From positions 387,729 through 432,487 of the forward strand of contig BFEA01000056.1 in assembly GCA_003427395.1 (NCBI GenBank): 44,759 bases of DNA, given 5' to 3'. The position numbers and the translations under genes were made by a program. Shown here one piece after another: positions 11,417-21,775 of the stretch; the first letter of the stretch is position 1, and every line of letters begins with the position of its first letter. Below the pieces are notes generated by a model that was not told where the DNA came from, ran no database searches, and saw only the letters and a program-made list of their open reading frames with translations. This DNA comes from Chara braunii (lineage: Eukaryota; Streptophyta; Charophyceae; Charales; Characeae).

Positions 11417-11461
11417 CCAAATACCCTTACAAGGGTATTTGGCGTATTTTCTGCAAGTCAC
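11417..11461 (+). repeat. Perfect palindrome module, copy 1
   Basis: CCAAATACCCTT and AAGGGTATTTGG are exact reverse complements separated by AC. They are followed by GCGTATTTTCTGCAAGTCAC. The same layout (ACCCTT-AAGGGT palindrome, then a T run and GCAAGT) occurs at 19640 (minus), 23582 and 32291. Confidence 0.8.
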
Positions 11462-14224
11462 GCTAGTGCAGCCTCGTCCAATTGACGAAGCACGTACGGG
11501 AGGAAGTTTAGGCCCTCATCAAGGCGAGCGGCGCGCGCAGGGTATTGATGTTGAGGCGCAACCATGCGCTGCCTGGGTGTGCGCGGCGTCGCGGACCAGC
11601 GGGACGCGTGGCGTTCATTCTTATTTCTATCATTTACTTATTTATCTGCTTTTATTGTTTTTCTAAGGTTTTTACCTCTATAATCGGTTATGAGGCCGAC
11701 GCTGGGGACGGTGGCCGAAACCACAATCAAAGACCTTGAGCATGCCCATCAGAACTCCGGCGTGACCAAGGCGTTAACAGACTCCTGACTGCATGGGGAC
11801 ACGGACAGAGAGGTCAACATGCCGGATGGCGGGGGATTGCCGCGGGTGCGCCGTCTGCCGACCACGATTTGTTGTAGACATTTGTGGTCGGGACACCAGG
11901 GGGTCGCGGGGTGGCTCTGTCTACATAGAGTTTTACTTCGCTTCGGCCTTCAAAGGTCCCATTCAGATATTTGCCGCTACCATCAAGATCTGTACCGGGA
12001 CCCGCTGTATATGGCTCACCCCACGACGCTTTAGTATGCCCAGAGCCCCTCTCCACTGGTTGTAATGTCGAAGCCGCGCACCGTAGCACGAGCGACTTCG
12101 GAAATGATCGACTTGGCAGGTAAGTTGATACATACTCCTAGCGGATTCCGGTTTTCATGACCACTGGTCCGTTGCCTGTACCAGGTAAGACCCGTGTGTA
12201 GTAAAAGGGGATGCACAACAGCGCAGGGGAGGTTGTGGTGATAGCCTGCCGGGCAGTGACCAACTGGGATATAGGGGCGAAAGACTAATTAAACCGCCCC
12301 GTAGCTAGTTCTCCTTATAGTTTTTTCTCAGGCTGGTCGGGGCAGTTCGGGAGGCCGCTACACTAAGGTGCTGGCGGATCGGTAGTAAGGAAGTGGGAGG
12401 GTGACAGACAACGAGGGAGAGGACACGGCGGGTGCTAGCACTAAACAAGGGGGAAGGAGTGCATGACTATAGTAGAAGCCGCGACAGGATAGGTCGGGCC
12501 TGGCCGTCAAACTACGCCGGGCGTTGTGGGTCCGTTGCGGCCGACTGCTGCGTTGGCAGCTAAACGACGAGTCTAGCCGGTGGGATACGAAGGAATCCGG
12601 GCGCCATAGTGCGCCAAGTGCATTCGGCAGGGGAGATGGCGGATGACGAGTTTAGCACAGTCAGGAAAGCTTAACTTGCCCGATCCTTATCGGAATCAGG
12701 CGAGGAAGGAGGCGTTTTGGGAATTTGAGGGTCGGGCGACAGCGAATTCGTGATCAGATTAAATAGTAAGTTAATAGATTGGAAGTAAGAGAGAGAAGTG
12801 TCATGCGGAGGCGATATCGAAGAGGGAAGCTATGGTAGAAGAAAGGTAGGATAATCACTCGTTTCCTAACGGAATTGGGCAAAGAGAGAAGAGATTCGGG
12901 GGTTTCTTGGTAGGGGGAAATCAGTGGTAGCACTAGTCTAGCCTCAGGATTGGTAAAGAGGGAGTTAGTAACGGAAGTTAGTGCGTGGGATATGGCAGAG
13001 TGAGGGAAGAAGAAGTAGGAGAGGCAAATCTTGCTCAATTCTCAATAGAAACGAGTGAAACTTGTTTTTAAATAGGGGTTATTGGTTGTGGCAAATCCAA
13101 TAATAAGCTTGAATCTGAAGGTTAATTATCAGTTCTAGTTGTATAGAGAAAAAATTCTGCATGCGAAACGAGAAATGCGAAAGTTCGAATGTATCTTTTC
13201 TCGTTTCGTAGAAAGATTCATTATCTTTTCGCATGTTGTGACAAATAGTGGAGCCAGGTTCAAAAGCCGCACACGACTACTCATGATCATGCTCGCTGTC
13301 CCTATTTCGGTGCTAGTCATCGTCGGGGTCGTACTGGTAATCGACCTACTACCCGTCTATAGTAGCGGTCGTGACTTTCTTCGTGGCCACCATCTTCATC
13401 GCGATGTTCTGCATCCTTCCATGCCTTAGCGGAGAGCTCCACCCCGAGTTGCAAAAGGGAAAGAAGTGGCGATTCTGCATGGGGTCATCCCGAAGGATTC
13501 GGGTGCAGCGTGCAAATAAAGGGGCATGAGCCGATCAGGGAGTGTGGGTGGTGAGCACACTGTACATGAGAAAGAGGGAAAAAACTCACCTTTAGGCGGA
13601 GGAGATAGCAAAACACGGTATAGTTGGCAGTGAACCTTCCCAACCTCGGGGGGGGGGAGGGGGGGGGCGGATGCATATCCGGCCTTGGCGATAGTCAGCA
13701 TGGCCGATACCCACAGATGTTTCGACTGCTACTGCTGCGGTCGACGGGCTGCTTCATTTGCTGTGGTGCATGACCATCCTTGGCTGGCGGGACCGGCTAA
13801 CGTTCGTTGCGGGTCAGCAGCTGCTTCCCGAAGTGTTGTTGCGCACCCTGCCACTACGGGTGCATGCTTGCCATTACGCATCTATTGTTTGTGGTCGTCG
13901 TGTCCCTGCGCTTGATTATAAGCAGTTGGCTTACGACTGCAAATGTCATGCCTTGCTGCGTATGCCGCGATCATTAAAGCTCTTGCGCATTGGAGGCACA
14001 CACAGTAGGTGCGCACGTGATTTTACTAGGATTAGTTGTGTCCCTATTAACATGAGGACGCAAGGGAGAGTTGTATTCAAGCGCATGCCTTCTAGGTAGT
14101 GTAGCGACAATTTTAATTTGAAGAAACAAGGTACGGCTTGAGGAAGTGATTAAGTAGTAAAAGGGGGTCACTACTGCGAGTCGGAGGACTGTCAGAATGT
14201 TATTATCTTGCGTCTTGGTAACGA
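11462..14224. other. GC-rich stretch, no gene recognised
   Basis: Several 60-110 codon frames exist on both strands and overlap one another; none is recognised. The part at 11944-12010 is similar to 24490-24545 at DNA level and in one reading frame, so this stretch and the sequence upstream of copy B share ancestry. A G-rich run lies at 13648-13668. 12740-13040 is purine-rich, as is the sequence upstream of copy B. Confidence 0.45.
11944..12010 (+). repeat. Segment shared with 24490-24545
   Basis: CAGATATTTGCCGCTACCAT here corresponds to GAATATTTGCTATTACCGCC there, with a preceding TTCAAAAGGTCCCAT/TTCAAAAGTTCTCAT match. In one frame both read SH-x-x-IC-x-Y-x-Q-x-L. It is either a decayed coding piece or simply conserved repeat DNA. 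Confidence 0.4.
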
Positions 14225-14388
14225 TTTGGCCATCCTCGCTGTGCTTTTGGCTGCCATTGCGGGACCCTCAGGCGAATCAAGGTATCAAGGCCCTCTCCAA
14301 GGAGTTGAGTCTGTCCTTCTCCTGTATCACGAGCGTCTGAAACCCCTATCTTCTCCCCTTCTTTACTCTAAGTCTAATCCTATTCTGA

Positions 14389-14512
14389 GAGGAAGGCGGC
14401 AGGCGGAATTGCAACCCATAGGACCGCAACAAGACTTTGTGGGGAGTCAGCCCACCGATTGCGGGAGCTCTGCCGGAACTCATAAGGAATTCTGGAGGCA
14501 GGGAACTGAGAG
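14389..14512 (+). repeat. Conserved splice-donor-like block, copy A
   Basis: Shares the GCGGAATTGCAACCCATA...CCCACCGATTGCGGGAGCT core with the blocks at 5672 (minus), 21230 and 26948. It ends CTGAGAG/GTAAAAC, a good donor match; copy B ends TTAGAG/GTAAATC. The reading frame is not preserved between copies. Confidence 0.65.
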
Positions 14513-14774
14513 GTAAAACTTTTATCTCCTTCTATAAACCCAGTTATAACCCATATGGGTACTTCTTGCTATGTTTGACTGAATATATTGCCTGCATCCC
14601 TACTTTGACTTTCAGTTTGACTTCAGGACATAAACCAGACTTAATAAAGAAATGATTGTCCAAATTCAGTTTCAGTTTGTATTGTATTGACTGAAAGGAT
14701 TGCATAGGGGGAAAGATGGGAGGAAGGTTGTATTGCTTGTGTCTGATTGGGTCAACCAAAGGTTGGGAGAGTCT

Positions 14775-15476
14775 CCATAAGATTGGAAGGCCCAGTGCTG
14801 TGTTTATTTTCGATTGCCTGAAGGACCAGACATGTTCCCATAAGTTTGGGTGGTCTGGTTGCTCTGATTTGCGAGGGCTGACTGTGATTGACTTTTCAGG
14901 GACCAAGCATGTTCCATAAGTTTGGGTGGCTTGGTCGCCTTGTTTTCTTTGGGTTTTCTCTGTTTCTTTGGATTTTGAACGAGGGGGTCTGAGCATGTTC
15001 CATAAGTTTGGGTGACTCAACCCCTTCCTATTTTATTTAAGGAAACGAATCAGGCAGAGGACCAGACATGTTTCATAAGTTTGGGTGACTTTGGTCTAAT
15101 GCCACGCAGATGTTATACCAGAAAGTTAAATTTGTTTATATTTTATACTATTTTATTTATGAACAGGCTAGTTAGACATTTTTCCATAAGATTGGATGGT
15201 CTGACTACAGTTTATCACCAAGTGAAGAGAGTGTGAATTAATAATAAACTTGTGGTATGAAGGGGCACTTGGGTTAAAGTTGATCGGTTCAGCTATACGC
15301 AGCCTTAGAAAACTAAGTGCAGACAATTATATACAACTTGGCTATTTTAAACAGTTAAGGGCGACTGGGGTGGCCTAGTCATGTGGCCAAGGAAGATAAA
15401 AGTTGTAGTGCCCCGTGTTTGTGTATATTATATGGCTAAGCTTGACAGATTCTTATAAGATTGGGTGGTCTAGCTT
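14775..15476 (+). repeat. Hairpin array of copy A, about nine units
   Basis: Each unit has a stem of 7-9 bp around a loop close to CATGTTCCATAAGTTTGGGT. Paired arms: ACCAGAC/GTCTGGT (14825-14859); GACCAAGC/GCTTGGTC (14901-14936); GGGGT-TGAG/CTCA-ACCCC with one bulge (14984-15024); GACCAGA/TTTGGTC with one G-T pair (15060-15096); GTTAGAC/GTCTGAC with one G-T pair (15171-15205); AAGCTTGAC/GTCTAGCTT with one mismatch (15438-15476). Units near 15258 and 15362 are damaged. Spacing is about 50-110 bases. The stem differs from unit to unit but matches the unit at the same rank in copy B. Confidence 0.8.
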
Positions 15477-15571
15477 TATGCTTTATGTAAGTTAGGTATA
15501 AGGCGATAAATCATTGAAAGATCATGAACTATTGTTTGACAAGGTTGATTTTTGGCTGGTGAGAGTACTTA

Positions 15572-15573
<2 letters not shown>

Positions 15574-15624
<51 letters not shown>

Positions 15625-16113
15625 TTATATTCCTCTCTCATCTATTTTTTTTTTTTTTTGTTAGTACTCATATATCCCATCCTCTCACTAATGTATATGT
15701 AGTACGGGGGAACACCAACCAACCCGGATCTCTCCCCAACCCACGGGGTAGGTTGGCACCATAGCAGTGGTGCGAGAACAAGGTTGTATTTGTCCCTCAT
15801 CACGGTGACGAGGCGTAGACAGACATTGTCGATGGGGGAAATCGACGATGCTAGCGCCGAGCAATGACCAGTCACTGCACCTCCCCCTACCTCCCCTCAA
15901 ACCCCATATGGCGGTGTCTAATGACCAATATTGTAGCTACATAGCAACCAACAACATCAACCAAGGTCCTGCCAATGCTGGCTTGGGGGGTCAACGGGTT
16001 ATCTCTAACTGGTAGAACACCAAGTTTGCCCAAACACGTACGTGAGGCCAATGGGGATTGAGCCAACGACCTCCTGAATGCAACTTTTGTGTCTTACCAA
16101 CTGATCTAGGCCC
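15574..16113 (-). mobile_element. tRNA-derived SINE inserted in copy A
   Basis: Read on the minus strand from 16113: GGGCCTAGATCAGTTGGTAAG (A-box region), then AGGTCGTTGGCTCAATCC (B-box region), a long unrelated body, and A-rich tails (T runs at 15645-15659 and 15574-15621 on the plus strand). Copy B has uninterrupted sequence at the matching place (about 28150-28185), so the insertion came after the two copies separated. About 16 bases present in B are missing here, so no target duplication is seen. The total is long for a SINE, and the double tail suggests a compound or twice-hit site. Confidence 0.65.
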
Positions 16114-16289
16114 GCATGTGGTTGAGTAAGATCACTACTTGGTCTGAGTTTGCAGTTGATAGGTAGTTGCTTTAGTCGTGACGTGCTAGACCCATAAGAG
16201 ATAGTTTCAATTCATGCATTTTGTGAGCTAAGTTTATTTTTACTTAGCTCGATTTCTGCATTTTCTGGGATCATTTATTTTACTTGGTC

Positions 16290-16770
16290 TTGTATAAATC
16301 TTGGTAAGCTACTTTCTCTACGGGAAGCGCTGTCGAAAGTTCTACAAAACCAAGGAGTTAGTCAGATTTTGTATTTTTAAAGGTTCAGTTTGTCTGATTT
16401 CTTGACTTAGTAAAAATATGAAAAACCTTCTTTTCTAAAGGGAGTGATGCCCAAATTTTTGTTACTTCAAGGAGTTAGGCAAAATTCGACTTTGAGAAGT
16501 CAGAGTCACTTTAGATTTTGAACTTAACTTTGTATAAATCTTGGATTAACACTTTTCTAAAGGGAGTGCTGCCGAAGTTTTTACAAATCTAAGGAGTTAG
16601 TTAAATTTTGTCTTAATTGAAGTAAGGTTTTGCTCTGAGTTCATATCTGACTTAATAAAAATATGAAAAGTTCATCTTTCTAAAGGAGATGCTGCCCAAA
16701 TTTTTACTAGTTCAAGGAGTTAGACAACATTTGACTTTCCATGATTAAATATTATTTTTGTTTTCATATC
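16290..16770 (+). repeat. 123-bp array of copy A, four units
   Basis: Motif starts lie near 16323, 16441, 16563 and 16686 (steps 118, 122, 123). Units alternate between a GCYGAA form and a GCCCAA form after the GGGAGTGCT core. Each unit also has an upstream ATAAAT and a downstream AAGGAGTTAG-type phrase. Confidence 0.8.
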
Positions 16771-17279
16771 TGAGTTAGTATAAATTATTTACAGACCCTG
16801 GATGAGAGAGTTGGTCTCCAGGGCGATAAGAGACGATTGCCGTCACAGGTATGAACCTGTCTACCACCCACTCTCCACAGGGTGCAGAAGAGGGTGTGAT
16901 TCTCAACTGCACTTGACGGTTGTCCATCGTCGAGAGATAAATCCCTCAAGGTGCGTGTCAACCGACACTTGAGTGTTGAATGCGACCCTCGAGAGTACGA
17001 GGGACCGCATGATTATGGGTACTACATAGTACGTCATCATTGCGACTGCTTGCGTATGTTTGCGTTGCGAGATGATATGAGTTAGCCTGGCGCCTGCGCG
17101 GTTTTATACTAAGTCTCGCACGCGACGCCTATCTGATTTCCGCATCGGAAAGTTATGGGATGGCTACTAAGAGACTAGGAGTGTTGTCACGTTGTTTGTT
17201 CTGCGTCATTCTGTATATATATGCGTATGTGTGTGTATTTTATTCTTATGTTCTTTAGAGTGGTGTACGCGTAGTGTGT

Positions 17280-17740
17280 GGGATGCGTCCTAGTCGACCG
17301 ACGACGAGTCGTGCTTGGGACCTCAGCCCCCCCAAAGCGTCGGTTCTTGTGCGGATCTGATAGAGGTGTAGAACCGCGCGACCCCCGTATGCTACAGCGA
17401 ACGAGAAATACCCTCGGCTGGTCCACCTCTGTGATTGCATCTGATTAAATTTCGTACTGTGGACTGGTAGCTCGACGGGGATACGCCCACCGAAGGGAGG
17501 TGACAGCTCCCGTAAGGTGAAGGTAAGTCGTGCCTCGCGTAGGCCCTATCCTATCGTAGGGGCTTGCGAGAGGTATGGCTAGCGCACTCGGTCGGATCGG
17601 CTTGCGGAAGCTCCATATGTATTCGCGACGAGGACCAAACCGACTCTTGCGTGACGCGGCCGGGAGGGTCCCGCCCCATTTTGTGCGGTACCGGACCAAT
17701 GTGCTCGACACTGCGGTCTCCCGTGTAGGTACCTTACTCC
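17280..17740 (+). repeat. GC-rich structured module, copy A
   Basis: Begins GCGTCCTAGTCGACCGACG and continues with CCCTCGGCTGG, GGGGATACGCCCACCGAAGG and GGTAAGTCGTGCC. A stem follows with outer arms CTCGCG/TGCGAG enclosing GCCCTA/TAGGGG. Next come GCGTGACGCGGCCGGGAGGG and GTGCTCGACACTGCGG. The same series appears at 30340, 31970 (partly) and 37026, and its start on the minus strand at 2160-2310. Confidence 0.75.
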
Positions 17741-18987
17741 AATCGAGGCCTACAAGATCCAGTGCCAACCAAGAGGATGGAAAATGCAGACTAGGACAAC
17801 TAGGTAGACTCTTCCTGTCACCCTCCTCCGTGCCTGCCTTCTTCCTCCTGGCTATCATCTCTTTTCCTCCTATCAATCCTCATCACCTCCCTCTCATATT
17901 CATTCACTCATTACCGCCCCACCATCCTCCCCTACCTTCCCTTCTTCATACCAGCTCACCTCTCGAAAGCATCCTAAGATAAGCGAGATCACAGACGCAA
18001 TGTACCCAGCTGCAAATGTTGGTCGAATACAAACATGCGAAATAGTAACAAACAATAATGAAACATAGCAGTAGGAAAAAAAAGAGCGACCACACGCGTC
18101 ACCGACGCTCGTTGTAGACGAACTTCACACAACACTTGTCGTCTAAGATCAATAATCACAACAATTTATCCTCGTCGTTGGACAGGTAATCCATTGAACC
18201 CACCAATGTACCGCGCATGCGTCTGTGCAGACACACCGTTTGGCAATGTAGTTTGTTTAACGACTTACCTCAGATCACCAATCCGTCTCCCCAAGTTGAT
18301 GTAAGCTCCCTCTATCATACCCTTCCCCTTCTTCTACTCTTCAACTTATCTTCTCGCTCTCTTCTTCTCATCCTTCGCTAATGCAATCCCTCCTCAGCTA
18401 AATGGATTGACTGGCTCGGCCCAAGGCCTGGTGCATGCAACGAGTGCAATCATTAACAGTGTGTTATTTGCCCTCATCATTCTATCCACAATCGCGACTA
18501 AATTAGGACGAATAAAGATAATGATCAAGATAAATAATAGTAGTAGTAATAATAATAATAATAATCATAATCATAACAGTACTAATAACCATGATTCAGT
18601 ATCGTATTAATAATAATAATAGTGATAAGAATACTAATATTAAAATAGTCGTTAAAACATACATGTCATCTTCCCGATCCGATACAGCCCCGACATGCAA
18701 GCCTTCGATCCAGGGAAACTGCTATCACAACGCAGCACGTGATTGAGGCATGGCGAACTACCAAACATACTCGTGTAAGCCTCCCCCCTTGTTCTCAATG
18801 TAAATGGCATATACTACAGTCGGGTTCACGTGATTCTCATATCACACATCGCGTCGAGGAATTATTATCGACCATGGCCAATATGGGGATAACTTCAACA
18901 GTGAGTTCGGGACAGGTGCGACCAAGAGGGCGGCCATAGTAAAGCGCACGCAGAGTAAAAGGGCGCCATCACTATGTCGTTATGCTA
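17741..18987. repeat. TC-rich tract and (AAT)n region
   Basis: The pyrimidine-rich tract at about 17810-17970 and a second at 18300-18390 are followed by AAT/ATA trinucleotide runs at 18536-18630. No gene was recognised. The layout resembles 9481-10560. Confidence 0.5.
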
Positions 18988-19052
18988 CTCACCAAATGTG
19001 AAAATTGAGAATGAATCTACCGCTAGATCATAGGGAAATACACCATCACATA
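18988..19052 (-). mobile_element. Family-1 MITE fragment
   Basis: ACTCACCAAATGTGAAAATTG, then GAATGAATCTACCGCTAGAT and AATACACCATC follow the minus strand of the complete element at 39128-39248. The other half is not recognisable. Confidence 0.55.
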
Positions 19053-19639
19053 TTGCTTTGTTATTATTTATTATACCCCAAAGATAAAAAGAGGGAAGGA
19101 AATACCAAAGGAAGAAGATATAAGAAAAAAAATAAGTTGTGAGAGTGGTCGCCGTCGAAGCTTTGGCTGAAGAGCGGCCTGGTGTTGAAGACTTCAAACC
19201 AAAAAGGAGAAAAGAAGAGGAAGAAAAATAATCAAGAAATGATGATGACCAAAAAAACACCGTCAGGAACCAGGCGGAAGGGTGACTCGCCTTGGGAGCT
19301 GAAACAAAAGAAGGACGAATAATGAGGTGAAAATAAAGTGGAATATAACAAAAATAAAATATATAAAAAAATGAAGATCAAAAAGAAAATGATAAGATAA
19401 TAATAAAAAGAACAAGGATGAAAAATGGCGAACGAGAATCAATTAGACCGTTCGTATTTTGGGTGAAGCAAAAAGAAAGACCTTTATGGTAAGGTTGGGG
19501 CACCACCACCTACGATTGACTGCCACGCACGAAAGGACCCCACTCCTAGGATGGTGATGTGATGGTTTGTCTTGGTCTTTGGGTATGTTGCCGACGGGCC
19601 GGACCCTCCCAAACCATGTCTCGGTTGGGCAACTTAAAA
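19053..19639. other. No gene recognised
   Basis: Mostly purine/AT-rich sequence (about 19060-19440) with only low-complexity frames. Confidence 0.45.
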
Positions 19640-19690
19640 TGCATAAAAATGCGAACAGACACCCTTGTAAGGGTAACCGTTCGAACAACT
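19640..19690 (-). repeat. Palindrome module, copy 2
   Basis: On the minus strand GGTTACCCTTACAAGGGTG contains the ACCCTT/AAGGGT palindrome (19661-19674). It is followed by TCGCATTTTTATGC, corresponding to the T-run plus GCAAG part of copies 1, 3 and 4. Confidence 0.65.
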
Positions 19691-20281
19691 TCCTGAACCC
19701 CATTGAGCGACCTCCCCATAACTCGCAAAACCTAGATGCAACCTAAACACATTTTTGATGAGCCTTATCAATCCTTCAGACGCTGGGTGGTGGTATGGTT
19801 CAAGGGTCCACTCCACCAATGATCGGTCTTATCATCAAGGTTGTGTCAGCTCTTCCCTTCTATACCTCTCTAAGGCTCCGCCTCAACCCCTTCGTATTCA
19901 ACACAATGGAAAACCCAAAATTCGGGGGTTTTCGACATATCACCACATAATGGAAGACACAAAATTCAGGGGTTTTTGCCACGTCACCACAAGCAATGTC
20001 GCTTTACTTAAAGTGATGTGTTGAAAAACCCTGAATTTTGGGCATTCCATGAACCATCTTTCGCACTAATGGTTAATATGTGGTATCATTTTCGACGAAT
20101 TTTTCACCGAAACTGCCATATTTCCCTCAATTTTTTATTTTAATTTTTATATATGTGCTTTAGGGTATATTTCTATTCAGTTTCGACGTGTTTGGACTCG
20201 TAACGAAAAAGTTGGCAAAAACACAGAATTCGGGGAAAAATTAAGTCTCATAGCGGATTCTCGATCCAATGTCTCTTCTGG
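19691..20281. repeat. Direct and inverted 40-bp repeats
   Basis: Units containing AAAACCCAAAATTCGGGGGT (from about 19911) and GACACAAAATTCAGGGGTTT (from about 19954) are direct repeats. A third, AAAAACCCTGAATTTTGGGC (about 20022), is inverted. The three surround a centre near AGCAATGTCGCTTTAC. No gene was recognised in the flanks. Confidence 0.7.
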
Positions 20282-21190
20282 TTAACCTGCCTCACCACCT
20301 TCCTTGAGGGCCGGCTCAATCGGTTGTCGTCCGGTTTTTGCCTCAGCAAGAAGCCTTAATCCCCTTTCTTCTTCCTCACGCCTTATTTCCTTGCCCTCCT
20401 CGACCTTCTCTCGGCGTACTCTCTTGATGATTTGTTGGCTCATCAAGCCAGCAAGTATCTTGGCAAACAAACTCACTGTCTGCATTTCCCGCTCCCTAGC
20501 TTCTCGAGGCGTACGAGAAAGTAAAAGGTTTGAAAGCCTCGGGACTCTAAGCACGTCCTGGAGTCGATGTGCATCTTCAACACTCAAGATACTCATCCTC
20601 TTGTCATCTTGCCGATCATCTGTTTCTATCGGGACTACACTTGTCAATTGCAGTGGTTGGTGATTGACCTCCCGGATATAAAATTCATGTTGCTCAGCCA
20701 AGACCCTCATTTTCGTCAGCTTTTCCTCCTCTCTAGCTGCCTCATATACTCCCTCTACCTGCCTTGCCACTTCAAGGGCTGCTACTCTTTGCCTTAGATT
20801 TTCATTTTCAACCGTAAGCCCGCTGACCTGCACCTCCTCCAAATTTCCACCGTACCCGATCGAAGCCCTACACAAAGCCCTGGGTAACAAGTTTCTCGGT
20901 CGACATAATCCCATGTGCCCTTTCACTCTACTCGGACATCCCTTGTTGCTGAATTTGTCAGACGGTCCTTACGATAGTCAGCTGCCTAATCATCTCTACG
21001 GCTTCCGTATACAACTAGCTGGGTGCAGTCCGTTTCGACATGATCCAACAATTAAATGAGGCGTCGCACTTCGGTCCTTAGGTCCTTCGCACGATCCACC
21101 TCGCCACCTATTACCCGCAACACCTTGTCTACAGATGGCTCCTCTGTTTTCCCTGGTGGCCCCTTCTGGATCTCGAGAGTGTAAAATCCT
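20282..21190 (-). pseudogene. Decayed coiled-coil protein, unknown function
   Basis: The open part (first ATG at 20914, stop at 20282) encodes about 210 residues. Around residues 35-60 there is a heptad pattern ENENLRQRVAALEVA, and near the C terminus a charged helix with RREKVEEGKEIRREEEERG. Upstream, in another frame, DNA at about 21185-20990 still reads like protein (KGPPGKTEEP, then VDRAKDLRTEVRRL). It is broken by in-frame stops, so the gene appears to have at least two nonsense changes and one frameshift. A short KGCPSR segment before the ATG recalls the end of a retroviral-type zinc knuckle, but the cysteines needed are not all there. Unknown protein; a transposon gag-like or captured host gene are both possible. 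The splice-donor-like block lies just beyond its 5' end, on the opposite strand. Confidence 0.5.
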
Positions 21191-21229
21191 TTCCTTCTAC
21201 CATTTTTCCTCTTGATCTAGTCTCTAGTT

Positions 21230-21363
21230 CGGAAGAGGAAGGCAACAGGTGGGATTGCAACCCAGGGGTCCGCATCAAGGCCGGATGGGGGAGGTTTGAT
21301 CCCCACCAATTGCGGGAGCTCCACTGAAGCCCAGACGAGGCTCTGGACATGGGGAATTGCCAG
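21230..21363 (+). repeat. Conserved splice-donor-like block, isolated copy
   Basis: GGGATTGCAACCCAGGGGTCC ... CCCCACCAATTGCGGGAGCT ... GGAATTGCCAGG aligns with the blocks of copies A, B and C. The donor GT is changed here (CCAG/GAAGG). No hairpin array follows, so this is a fragment of the family. Confidence 0.6.
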
Positions 21364-21491
21364 GAAGGCCGTTCTTTCTTCCTTATACACCCCTTACTCT
21401 ATTCCAACTTCCTAAAACTACTACTACCTGCTAGCTTGTCTATGACTGAACCAAAGGGAAGAGAGTAGTTAACACATTCAAAAGTTAGGAA

Positions 21492-21619
21492 TGAATGGGG
21501 AGGGTACTGAAGAGAGAGAGGAACAACATGCGACCTTTTTTTTTTTGTTAATTATGAATGGGGAGGGTACTGGAGAGAGAGGGGAACAACATGCAACCTT
21601 TTTCTTTTGGTTAATTATT
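21492..21619. repeat. Tandem duplication, about 63 bp twice
   Basis: TGAATGGGGAGGGTACTG starts at 21492 and 21555. Both units end in CAACATGC(G/A)ACC, a T run and GTTAATTA. Confidence 0.9.
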
Positions 21620-21775
21620 TAATTGTTTTTCTCTACACAGAGTTGTTGAGCCACTCAGGCAACTGCTGTCAATTTGTTGTGATACTCTTTCTCTCTTGAT
21701 CCTCTTTTCTTCCTCCATCCTCTTGCCAATATTTTAATTCGGAGGTGATGTAACAAGTGAGAGAAGAATAAAGTT

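Larger units (their letters stand above)
14225..17740 (+). mobile_element. Long non-coding element, copy A
   Basis: Parts in order: a start region with GCGGGACCCTCAGGCG; the donor-like block (14389-14512); the hairpin array (14775-15476); an inserted SINE (15574-16113); the 123-bp array (16290-16770); a region with stems such as GACCCTCGAG; and the GC-rich module (17280-17740). Copy B has the same parts in the same order. No reading frame is shared between the copies. Known LARD elements combine long LTRs with conserved structured non-coding interiors, which fits. LTR borders, primer-binding site and target duplication were not found, so the class remains inferred. Confidence 0.7.

Noticed and set aside
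14825-15476. CRISPR array (regular repeats with variable segments)
   Set aside because: The variable parts are paired stem arms rather than independent spacers, and spacing is irregular; the context is eukaryotic transposon DNA.
16000-16113. Functional tRNA gene
   Set aside because: A- and B-box-like segments are present but the cloverleaf arms do not form and an A-rich SINE tail follows.
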